A stretch of DNA of 27,262 nucleotides from GCA-2732805 sp964516605 (GTDB lineage: Bacteria > Pseudomonadota > Gammaproteobacteria > Coxiellales > Coxiellaceae), in NCBI GenBank assembly GCA_964516605.1, contig CAZFAA010000015.1:1-27262 (forward strand), read 5' to 3'. Each line of letters starts with the position of its first letter. Position 1 is the first letter of the stretch. Position numbers and translations under genes: made by a program. The notes below the pieces were generated by a model that did not search any database, was not told the DNA's origin, and worked only from the letters and a program-made list of their open reading frames with translations. This document shows, one piece after another, positions 7,584 to 14,638 of the stretch.

Positions 7584-8021
7584 TTAAGGTTTTGATTGAG
7601 GTATCTTTTTAGTCAATGAAATAGAGCTGTCGTAATCAGCCAATAAAGCCCAATAATACCCACCGACCGGTGTTTGGCATAAAACGTATTTGTACAGCAC
7701 GTCTGGTGGCCCAGAAACACCACTTGCACTGCATTGCAATACCGTATCAGCTGGCGTATCAGACCAAAATGTTATGCCGCAATTAGGGGTGTTAGGGCGT
7801 GATGCTTGCGCACAAGTCTGCATAATTCGATCGCCAGCAGGCTGCAAGTCAGTACACGCAAAGGAAGTACTGCCAAAAACAGACGTTCGCACCGGCACAC
7901 CAGAAAAAGAAGATGCCTTACACGCAACAGCTGCATCGTCTGCCAAAACCACAGTTGAAGTCAACGTCACGATAATGCCGGTTAAAATGGATCTTAAAAT
8001 GAATGTGTTAATAGAACTCAT
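7584..8021 (-). CDS. small exported cysteine-containing protein
   Basis: The product has 145 residues and is not recognised. It has a clear Sec signal peptide: a hydrophobic core within FILRSILTGIIVTLTSTVV, then the likely cleavage VLA|DDAA near residue 27. The mature part (about 118 residues) has six cysteines in spaced positions (ACKAS, FACTD, QTCAQ, PNCGI, LQCSA, VLCQT), suggesting disulfide bonds in the periplasm or outside. It lacks a lipobox. An AGGTGGGG ribosome-site-like run lies eight bases before the ATG. It diverges from rdgC. The upstream region holds the perfect 8-bp inverted pair TACCCCAC (8028-8035) and GTGGGGTA (8076-8083); the first arm overlaps the ribosome site. Confidence 0.65.
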   Translation of the reverse strand: MSSINTFILRSILTGIIVTLTSTVVLADDAAVACKASSFSGVPVRTSVFGSTSFACTDLQPAGDRIMQTCAQASRPNTPNCGITFWSDTPADTVLQCSASGVSGPPDVLYKYVLCQTPVGGYYWALLADYDSSISLTKKIPQSKP

Positions 8022-8166
8022 AATCTGTACCCCACCTATAATACATTTAATTTGACCATTATTAACACAATTTTAGTGGGGTAGCAAGCAAATACCATCG
8101 CAAATAGCGGTTAGATCGGACACGAACTGCGTCGATGCATCAGTGCATAAAGATCAGCTGCTGTAT

Positions 8167-8186
8167 TGACTCTGCAAAGAGAGTCA
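8167..8186. promoter_or_regulatory. dyad upstream of rdgC
   Basis: TGACTCT and AGAGTCA form a perfect 7-bp inverted repeat with six bases between, 40 bases before the rdgC start. It overlaps a TTGACT that could act as a -35 box. This may be an operator or simply a short stem. Confidence 0.35.
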
Positions 8187-8225
8187 CGTACCGTCAAACG
8201 CTTTTAACTCACCCCAAAGGAGCTG

Positions 8226-9176
8226 ATGATGTGGTTTAAAAATATGACCATTTTCCAACTTGAAAAACCCCATGCCTTTGATGCCTCCACACTGGAAAAT
8301 GAATTACAGCAACTGATTTTTCAGCCTTGCGCCAAATCATTACCGGTGAGCTTTGGTTGGGTCGCGCCAATTGGTGATGAAGAAGCGCCACTTACCCACG
8401 CACAAAGTGGTCACATCATGCTGTGTATGCGCATTGAAGAAAAATTATTACCACCTGCAGTGCTGCGGGAAGAACATGCGCAACGCGTTCAAGAAATTGA
8501 AATGCGCCAAGAACGAAAACTCTACCGTGATGAAAAACAGCGTCTAAAAGAGGAGCTGTATCACACACTGCTGACACGCGCGTTTAGCAAACACCAAAAA
8601 GTCTATGCCTATCTGGACACCAAAGCGGGTTATTTAATTGTGGATACCACCAGTAAAGCACGTTTAGAACAATTTATTGGCCTTTTTACCAAGTGCGTTT
8701 CCAGTTACTCTATTTTTACTCCTGAAGTACAGTCCCCCACAGTCTTGATGACTCATTGGCTCAAAGAACAGCGCTGTCCTGCAGGATTGACCATGGCCTA
8801 CAATTGCGCGCTGCAAAATGCCGACAATGAACTCAGCACCGCGCGCTTTACCCATCAAGATCTATTAGGGGATGGGGTGCAAAAATTTCTATTACAAGGT
8901 GCACAAGTTACGCAAATGACGTTTGTCTGGCGCGATCAAGTGCAATTCACCCTCAAAAATAATTTCAGTATTGGCAGCCTTAAGTTTTTAGAAGGCGTAC
9001 AACAACAACGTGATGATGCACACACAGAAACGGCGGCAGAACGCTTCGCGACTGATTTCATTATTATGGCTGAAACACTGCATCAATGGTTACTGGAATT
9101 TATGCCAGCCTGTGCTGCACCAAAACGTCAGAACCGTGAGTTGACAATACAAAGCGAGGAAAGTGTTATGGTGTGA
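8226..9176 (+). CDS. rdgC: recombination-associated protein RdgC
   Basis: RdgC is a ring-shaped double-stranded-DNA-binding protein of the nucleoid that limits RecA access and affects replication-fork recombination. The 316-residue length fits (E. coli 303). The N-terminus MMWFKNMTIFQLEK matches MLWFKNLMVYRL of E. coli. Also visible are GWVAPIGDEEAPLTHA, KLYRDEKQRLKEEL, LLTRAFSKHQKV and a C-terminal ERFATDFIIMAETLHQWL. AAAGGAG lies just upstream; the ATG at 8229 has better spacing (six bases) than the ATG at 8226, but the E. coli alignment fits either. The last residues (about 300-316) are not conserved. The gene stands alone on its strand, with a hairpin after it. Confidence 0.95.
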   Translation: MMWFKNMTIFQLEKPHAFDASTLENELQQLIFQPCAKSLPVSFGWVAPIGDEEAPLTHAQSGHIMLCMRIEEKLLPPAVLREEHAQRVQEIEMRQERKLYRDEKQRLKEELYHTLLTRAFSKHQKVYAYLDTKAGYLIVDTTSKARLEQFIGLFTKCVSSYSIFTPEVQSPTVLMTHWLKEQRCPAGLTMAYNCALQNADNELSTARFTHQDLLGDGVQKFLLQGAQVTQMTFVWRDQVQFTLKNNFSIGSLKFLEGVQQQRDDAHTETAAERFATDFIIMAETLHQWLLEFMPACAAPKRQNRELTIQSEESVMV

Positions 9177-9226
9177 GGATACACATCGAGCACGAGAAAG
9201 CTTTATTGATGCTAGTGAGGCAATAA

Positions 9227-9272
9227 GTCAGCCCAATGACGCCAACTTAACTAAGAGGGGTCATGGGCTGAC
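9227..9272. terminator. stem-loop between rdgC and a convergent exported-protein gene
   Basis: GTCAGCCCAATGAC (9227-9240) pairs with GTCATGGGCTGAC (9260-9272), a 13-bp stem with one bulged A. It lies between two converging stop codons and could serve both strands. No clear T-run follows on either side, so factor-independent termination is uncertain. Confidence 0.5.
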
Positions 9273-9278
9273 ATGTAA

Positions 9279-9677
9279 CTAGTTATTCGTTTGAGGTAAG
9301 GTGTATGAGCAATCTAAACCTGTGTCACTCTTATTCGTTTTGCACAATATATTCGTAACGATTATAGAATACCCATCATCACCACCTGTTACAGAAAGCG
9401 TGGAAGTATTTTGAGGAGTAGGCGTAACCGTCGCGGGAGTAAAAGTAAACACACCTTTCTTTAGCGTATAACATTGCACTCCTTCGCTAGACTTACACTG
9501 CCCCAGACTTTCAGCTGGATTACCTGTGGCAATGAGTGGCGTACTGGTCGCAATTTGTAACTCGAAAGAATAGTCCGTGCTATTGCTAGCATTGGTCAGG
9601 TTAATAACTTCTTGCCCAAAGGCAAAGCTCATCGTAGAGCACAGTGCAAAAAGTACTGGAATTTTTAGATAATTCAT
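9279..9677 (-). CDS. small exported protein of unknown function
   Basis: The product has 132 residues and is not recognised. The N-terminus MNYLKIPVLFALCSTMSFAFG is a typical Sec signal peptide, probably cut after SFA or AFG. The mature protein is rich in Thr, Ser and Asn, with three or four cysteines (LGQCKSS, VQCYTL, ILCKTN, DCSYT) and no membrane segment, so it is periplasmic or secreted. The AAGGAG ribosome site is eleven bases before the ATG at 9677. Between them is a three-codon ORF (ATG GCA TTA TGA) whose stop overlaps the gene's ATG. This gene and the other exported gene at 7584-8021 are similar in size, export and cysteine content, but I see no sequence similarity between them. Confidence 0.6.
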   Translation of the reverse strand: MNYLKIPVLFALCSTMSFAFGQEVINLTNASNSTDYSFELQIATSTPLIATGNPAESLGQCKSSEGVQCYTLKKGVFTFTPATVTPTPQNTSTLSVTGGDDGYSIIVTNILCKTNKSDTGLDCSYTLPQTNN

Positions 9678-9807
9678 AATGCCATTAACTCCTTATATTG
9701 TTAATTTAGCCAATTACATACTACACAAATACATACTGAGATACTGAATATCTCAAATGGTGTGTCATAATTCAAGCATTAATTGTTACGTCAAACTCAT
9801 TTTCGGC

Positions 9808-9832
9808 GCTCAATCTATACCAATTCTTGAGC
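9808..9832 (-). other. short stem-loop after lspA
   Basis: GCTCAA (9808-9813) and TTGAGC (9827-9832) form a perfect 6-bp stem four bases beyond the lspA stop on the minus strand. No T-run follows, so it is a weak terminator candidate or RNA-end stabiliser. Confidence 0.3.
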
Positions 9833-9835
9833 TTC

Positions 9836-10348
9836 TTATCGTTGCGGTACAAGTAAAAACTTTACTACCAACAAAAATGCACCCACTGAAATAGCCGCAT
9901 CCGCGACATTAAAGGTTGCAAAATGCCATGTACCAATATGAAAATCTAAAAAATCAATCACATAAGAAAAGCGCAATCGATCAATTAAATTTCCGAGCGC
10001 GCCACCAATAATCAAACTCACTGCCGTACATAACATATAATCACGACGCTGCAAACGACTCAGCCATATAAGCAAAACAGCCGTTACCACCATCACAACA
10101 GCACAGATAAAGGGAATTTGCCAACCGGATTGATTGGCTAAAAAACCATAGGCCGAACCACTATTAAATGTAAGACTAAAATTAAAAAAAGGCACTAAGG
10201 CAATCGGCTGGTATGGAGTCAAGTAATTCAACATATACCATTTTGAAAACTGATCCAGCAGCATTACAACAATACTCAACCACAGCCAAACAAGCCCATT
10301 ACCTTTTAAAAAGAATTTAAATTTTCTATGCAAAATAACGATCCTCAC
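9836..10348 (-). CDS. lspA: lipoprotein signal peptidase LspA (signal peptidase II)
   Basis: LspA cleaves the signal peptide of diacylglyceryl-modified prolipoproteins in the inner membrane. The protein has 170 residues and four hydrophobic helices. The catalytic aspartates are D123 in GGALGNLIDRL and D150 in TFNVADAAIS; their 27-residue spacing equals that of E. coli D114 and D141. The conserved MLLDQFSKWY and FNSGSAYGFL blocks are also present. The start ATG at 10348 lies inside the 3' end of ileS (23-base overlap), which suggests translational coupling with it. The ispH and fkpB genes that often come next are not here; a stem-loop and an exported-protein gene follow. Confidence 0.97.
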   Translation of the reverse strand: MRIVILHRKFKFFLKGNGLVWLWLSIVVMLLDQFSKWYMLNYLTPYQPIALVPFFNFSLTFNSGSAYGFLANQSGWQIPFICAVVMVVTAVLLIWLSRLQRRDYMLCTAVSLIIGGALGNLIDRLRFSYVIDFLDFHIGTWHFATFNVADAAISVGAFLLVVKFLLVPQR

Positions 10349-13142
10349 CTGCTCCAGTTATATTGATCACACAACGGCCGCAAATAGCAGGGTGCTCACT
10401 GTGCGTCCCAATGTCAGCAACACGCTGCCAACAACGCTCACATTTTTCATGCTCACTCAAACTAACATACACATTTAAACCATTCAACTCCGTCACCACA
10501 GCCCCATCACAAGCAGAATCTAAGCGTTCCACTCGCGCACCAGAAGTAATCAATATGAAACGCAGTTCATCATTTAACGATGCTAATTGCGTATACAAAG
10601 GATCAGCCGCATACAACGTGACATTCGCTTCTAATGCCGAACCAATCTCACCCACTTGACGTTTAGCTTCCAATACCTTATTCACTGCATCACGCACAGC
10701 AATCCATTGCGCCCAATCACTGTTTGCTCGCGCTACATACGCATCAAAACCACGGTACCAGCGATCGTAAAAAACAGCACCACTGACACGCTTTCCTGGC
10801 ATCGCCTCCCAAATTTCATCAGCGGTAAAGCTAACAATAGGCGCAAGCCAACGCACCATGGCTTCCAAAATATGATACATTGCTGTTTGAGCTGAGCGCC
10901 GCGCTAAGCCGTCTTTTTTAGCTGTATATAAGCGATCCTTAATGATGTCTAGATAAAAACTCCCCAGCTCCACGCTGCAAAAATTGTGCACCATTTGATA
11001 AATACTCTGAAAATGAAAGCCCTCATACGCCTCTACAATTTTCTCTTGCAATTGTTGCGCACTCACCACAGCCCAATGATCCAATGCCACCAGAGCATCT
11101 GGCGCAACGCTGTCTTGATCCGGATTAAAATCATTTAAATTCGACAGTAAAAAACGCGCAGTATTACGAATACGTCGATATGCATCAGAGCAGCGTTTGA
11201 AAATTTCATCCGATACTTTGACGTCACCAGTAAAATCGCTTGATGCTACCCACAAGCGCAACATATCCGCGCCCCATTTGGTCATGATGTCTTTGGGCGC
11301 AATGGTATTGCCAACAGATTTAGACATCTTATAGCCTTTGGCATCCACCACATAACCATGGGTTAAAACTGTTTTAAACGGCGCCACACCATGCATCGCC
11401 ACACTGGTTAACAATGAGGTTTGAAACCAACCACGGTGTTGGTCAGAGCCTTCCAAGTACAAATCTGCTGGAAAATGCAGATCCTGGCGCTTTTCCAACA
11501 CACAATAATGCGATACGCCTGAATCAAACCACACATCTAAGGTATCCGTGACTTTTTCATACGCATCCGCATCATCAATCAAACTGCTGGCATCCACATC
11601 ATACCAAGCATCAATACCCTTTTGTTCTACCAAATCAGCCACGCGTTGCATCAATTGCGCTGTGTGTGGATGTAATGCTCCCGTTTGCTTATGCAAAAAT
11701 ACTGTAATGGGCACACCCCAAGTGCGCTGTCGCGAGATACACCAATCAGGACGCGATTCCATCATCGCACGAATGCGTTTTACGCCCCAAGCTGGCAACC
11801 ACTGTGTCGCATTAACAGCCTGTAGCGCTTGATCGCGCAAATTCTTTTTTTCCATACTCACAAAAAACTGCGGTGTCGCACGGAAAATGAGCGGTTTTTT
11901 ATGCCGCCAACAATGCGGATAACTGTGCTCTAGAGTTTCATGGTGCAATAAATGCTGATTTTCTGTTAATACATCGATAATCGGTTGGTTGGCTTTAAAC
12001 ACATGCATCCCACCTATAATAGGTGTGCTCTCTATAAAACAACTGTCCGAATTCACAAGACACTCTTGTGGTAAGTGATACGCTTGCCCAACCAGATAGT
12101 CATCTGCACCGTGTGCAGGTGCTGTATGCACGTTACCCGTACCCGCATCACACGTGACATGGTTACTCAATACAATCGGCACACGTTGCTCTAAAAACGG
12201 ATGCTGTAACAACAAGCCTTCTAAGTGTTTACCTTCTAATGTACCAAGGACCTCATAATCTGTAATAGCATAACGCGTTAAAACTGTATCCAATAAATCT
12301 CGTGCTACCACAAGAGCACAATGTCGATTTTGCAGCGTACAAGCAATCAAAACATACTGGAATTGTGGATGCACCGCAACGGCCTGATTCGCAGGTAAGG
12401 TCCATGGCGTCGTCGTCCAAATAGGTAATGACACCGCATCTATTTTTTGTTGTATCCCAAAACGTTCGCACAGTGTTGCAACATCAACCACATCGAAGGC
12501 CACATCAATGGCTGACGAGGTTTTATCTTGATACTCAACTTCCGCTTCGGCTAATGCTGAACCACAGGCTGTACACCAATGCACTGGCTTTTGGCCACGC
12601 TCCAAATGCCCTTGATCAATAATCTGCGCCAAAGCGCGAATTTCATCCGCCTCATAATGGGCATTCATTGATAAATAGGGATGCGCCCAATCCCCCAGCA
12701 CGCCCAAGCGTTGAAAATCGGCTTTCTGAATCTCAACTTGCTCTGCTGCAAAATCACGGCATGCTTGGCGAAATTCAGGGTAACTTAACTTCACACCCGG
12801 CTTACCCACTTTCTTTTCTACATTCAACTCAATCGGCAACCCGTGGCAATCCCACCCCGGTACATACGGCACATCAAAACCATTTAATGTTTTCGACTTC
12901 ACTACGATGTCTTTTAAAATTTTATTAAGCGATGTGCCCAAATGAATCGCTGCATTAGCATAAGGCGGGCCATCGTGAATGGTATAAACTGGGCGCCCTG
13001 CACATTCACGACGAATCGTTGCATACAAATCGACTGATTCCCAGCGCTTTAACCGCACAGGCTCACTCTGTGCAAGCCCCGCCTTCATTGGAAAATCAGT
13101 TTCAGGAAGATTCAGTGTTTTTTTATAGTCCATAAATGCCAT
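10326..13142 (-). CDS. ileS: isoleucyl-tRNA synthetase
   Basis: IleS charges tRNA-Ile in the cytoplasm and edits valine through its CP1 domain. The length is about 938 residues. The start at ATG 13142 has a weak GAG-type site; the ATG at 13133 gives MDYKKTLNLPETDFPM, which aligns with the E. coli start, and an upstream TTG at 13154 is less likely. The class I signature appears as IHLGTSLNKILKD, where the usual HIGH is HLGT. KMSKS (KGYKMSKSVGN) lies near residue 600, GWFQTSLL is present, and the C-terminal zinc ribbon has CERCWQR and CGRCVI. This is the bacterial type with a C-terminal zinc site. The gene overlaps lspA. In related bacteria ribF precedes ileS directly; here it lies 13 kb away. 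Confidence 0.97.
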   Translation of the reverse strand: MAFMDYKKTLNLPETDFPMKAGLAQSEPVRLKRWESVDLYATIRRECAGRPVYTIHDGPPYANAAIHLGTSLNKILKDIVVKSKTLNGFDVPYVPGWDCHGLPIELNVEKKVGKPGVKLSYPEFRQACRDFAAEQVEIQKADFQRLGVLGDWAHPYLSMNAHYEADEIRALAQIIDQGHLERGQKPVHWCTACGSALAEAEVEYQDKTSSAIDVAFDVVDVATLCERFGIQQKIDAVSLPIWTTTPWTLPANQAVAVHPQFQYVLIACTLQNRHCALVVARDLLDTVLTRYAITDYEVLGTLEGKHLEGLLLQHPFLEQRVPIVLSNHVTCDAGTGNVHTAPAHGADDYLVGQAYHLPQECLVNSDSCFIESTPIIGGMHVFKANQPIIDVLTENQHLLHHETLEHSYPHCWRHKKPLIFRATPQFFVSMEKKNLRDQALQAVNATQWLPAWGVKRIRAMMESRPDWCISRQRTWGVPITVFLHKQTGALHPHTAQLMQRVADLVEQKGIDAWYDVDASSLIDDADAYEKVTDTLDVWFDSGVSHYCVLEKRQDLHFPADLYLEGSDQHRGWFQTSLLTSVAMHGVAPFKTVLTHGYVVDAKGYKMSKSVGNTIAPKDIMTKWGADMLRLWVASSDFTGDVKVSDEIFKRCSDAYRRIRNTARFLLSNLNDFNPDQDSVAPDALVALDHWAVVSAQQLQEKIVEAYEGFHFQSIYQMVHNFCSVELGSFYLDIIKDRLYTAKKDGLARRSAQTAMYHILEAMVRWLAPIVSFTADEIWEAMPGKRVSGAVFYDRWYRGFDAYVARANSDWAQWIAVRDAVNKVLEAKRQVGEIGSALEANVTLYAADPLYTQLASLNDELRFILITSGARVERLDSACDGAVVTELNGLNVYVSLSEHEKCERCWQRVADIGTHSEHPAICGRCVINITGAGEDRYFA

Positions 13143-13168
13143 AAACTCGCTCAATAATAAAGTGTTAC

Positions 13169-13197
13169 TTGATAACGAATTTTAAGCTAAATTGCAA
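13169..13197 (-). promoter_or_regulatory. possible promoter of ileS-lspA
   Basis: On the minus strand, TTGCAA (13192-13197) and TATCAA (13169-13174) are separated by 17 bases, about 27 bases before the chosen ileS start. Match quality is moderate. A separate promoter would be needed here because ribF is no longer adjacent. Confidence 0.35.
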
Positions 13198-13210
13198 CTG
13201 TTTTATTTTT

Positions 13211-13291
13211 GCTGTCACATTTGCATTAACTTTTTTAACTAATTGTATATTAATTAAAAAGGAAAACTTGTTTATGCAAATGCGAAAGAGC
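13211..13291 (+). repeat. 80-bp palindromic element, copy R1
   Basis: The left arm starts GCTGTCACATTTGCATTAAC. The right arm (about 13272-13291) ends ATGCAAATGCGAAAGAGC and is an imperfect inverted copy of the left arm. The centre is AT-rich. The same design occurs at 14372-14453 (same direction) and 14540-14619 (reversed). R1 lies just after the RAYT gene (in its reading direction) and between it and ileS. Confidence 0.85.
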
Positions 13292-13330
13292 AGATAGAGC
13301 AAAGCACTTGATCGCAGTGCAAAAGGAAGA

Positions 13331-14290
13331 CTACCCTAACTTTTGCATATCTTCTTCAAAAGCGTGCCTAATAATTTTCATCCAACACTCAGCTTTGCTT
13401 TGCTTAGCTTTTCCGTTTTTATTTGCAATTAATGAATGAAGATTTTTACTGAGACCAGCAGGCTCGCGTCCTAAATAAAGCGCTATATAATTTAATCTAT
13501 ACTTCGCATAATAATGAGCAAAATAAACAACCATACTGCGCGCTAAAACTAATTTTTCAGATCGACAGTCTGATATGAGATCTTCTTTAGAAATAGAAAT
13601 CGTTTTACAAATTACAGCCATAATTTCTGATAATGTATAACGTGTAATATTTAATTGATCAAATTTATTTAATTTTATATTAACACTATCAGTGATCGTT
13701 AAATTTCCATCTTGATCAATTACACAATAGGTTGGCTCTGTATAGAACTCATTTCTATTATTCATAAATCTCATATAAAAATCTTCTGCACTCATTTGTT
13801 TTTTTAAGAGCAATTCAACATAGCACGTTGTTACCCAGTCAATCTTTTGAATTTTCCTATATACAAGATGACTGCTCCACGGATAATCATCTAGATTTTT
13901 AGTGATAAATGCTTTAAGAGGGTTCATATGTATATAATAACAAAGTTCTAATAAGTATTTTTCATCGTACACTAATTTGCTAAGATACCTTCCTTGAAAC
14001 AAATGTCCTTCTAATTGAATATTTTTATTAAAATATCTTGCATAAGGTGATGCAATGCTTTGAATAATTTTCCCCAATGGGGCGTAATCAACCTCAATGA
14101 CTAAATGAATATGATTGGACATCAAACAGAATAAATGAATTTTGCATCCATAATTCTTTGTTACTTTTTCAAGTAATTTATAAAAGTAATGGTAGTCATC
14201 AGGGCAAAGAAAAACATTTTGTTTATAATTACCTCTCAGCATCACATGATAAAAAGCTTTGCTAAAATGTATCTTTGGTTTTCTGGTCAT
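13331..14290 (-). CDS. REP-associated tyrosine transposase (RAYT, Y1/IS200-like) with C-terminal DnaA_C-like domain
   Basis: This is a single-tyrosine HUH transposase-like protein of about 319 residues. The ATG at 14290 has AAGGA eight bases upstream; the TTG at 14308 is not needed. The N-terminal Y1 domain shows FYHVMLRGNYKQNVFL, the HUH motif SNHIHLVIE (H60 and H62), GHLFQGRY, and the candidate nucleophile Tyr in ELCYYIHMNP (about residue 118-119). The C-terminal half (about residues 215-300) has the look of a DnaA_C-type helix-turn-helix (ARSMVVYFAHYYAKYRL, then YLGREPAGLSKNL). RAYTs process short palindromes in the genome and are usually single copy. Three related palindromes flank this gene, which fits that role. 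All motifs are intact, so it may be active. Confidence 0.92.
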   Translation of the reverse strand: MTRKPKIHFSKAFYHVMLRGNYKQNVFLCPDDYHYFYKLLEKVTKNYGCKIHLFCLMSNHIHLVIEVDYAPLGKIIQSIASPYARYFNKNIQLEGHLFQGRYLSKLVYDEKYLLELCYYIHMNPLKAFITKNLDDYPWSSHLVYRKIQKIDWVTTCYVELLLKKQMSAEDFYMRFMNNRNEFYTEPTYCVIDQDGNLTITDSVNIKLNKFDQLNITRYTLSEIMAVICKTISISKEDLISDCRSEKLVLARSMVVYFAHYYAKYRLNYIALYLGREPAGLSKNLHSLIANKNGKAKQSKAECWMKIIRHAFEEDMQKLG

Positions 14291-14371
14291 TACTGAAATC
14301 CTTTTCAAAGGACCCTATTCTTGAGCATTCACTTAAAAAGCGCAATACCGTTCTATTATCTCTCCTCCTAT

Positions 14372-14453
14372 CTCTGTCACATTTGCATTAATTTTTATAC
14401 CTGTTTGTATTTTAATAAAAAAATTGCATGAATTAATGTAAATACGAAAGAGC
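14372..14453 (+). repeat. 80-bp palindromic element, copy R2
   Basis: The left arm is CTCTGTCACATTTGCATTAA and the right arm ends AATACGAAAGAGC. The left arm and the reverse complement of the right arm agree at 16 of 20 positions by my alignment. It has the same orientation as R1, and the central TTGTAT...TTAAT stretch is also shared. It lies about 80 bases before the RAYT start codon on that gene's upstream side. Confidence 0.8.
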
Positions 14454-14539
14454 CGTATCAAATATTTTTTAGAAACAGCTTTTAAAAATAATTTTTAAAG
14501 AACGAAAAAAATAAATAACTAGGAAAATACTCAGAAATA

Positions 14540-14619
14540 CTCTATCGTGTACAAATTAACTTTTATGATTTAATTTAATTTATTCAAAATATTACAAAAG
14601 TTAATGCAAATGTGACAGC
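14540..14619 (-). repeat. 80-bp palindromic element, copy R3 (inverted)
   Basis: The right arm (14596-14619) is an exact 24-base inverted copy of 13211-13234. The left arm CTCTATCGTGTACAAATTAA (14540-14559) resembles the reverse complement of the R2 right arm at 15 of 20 positions. R2 and R3 thus form a head-on pair separated by 86 bases. With the AT-rich sequence around them they fill the 348-base stretch between the RAYT and ABC-F genes; I see no gene there. Confidence 0.8.
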
Positions 14620-14638
14620 CCTATCTAAGAGATTCATT

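Noticed and set aside
13211..14619. A classic insertion sequence bounded by the 24-bp inverted arms
   Set aside because: No target-site duplication is visible, HUH Y1 enzymes do not use such terminal repeats, and R2 is a third copy. A RAYT with dispersed palindromes fits better.
14612..14638. Longer N-terminus for the ABC-F protein from a GTG
   Set aside because: The GTG belongs to the repeat arm, and the ATG at 14639 has a suitable ribosome site and matches the family's usual start.
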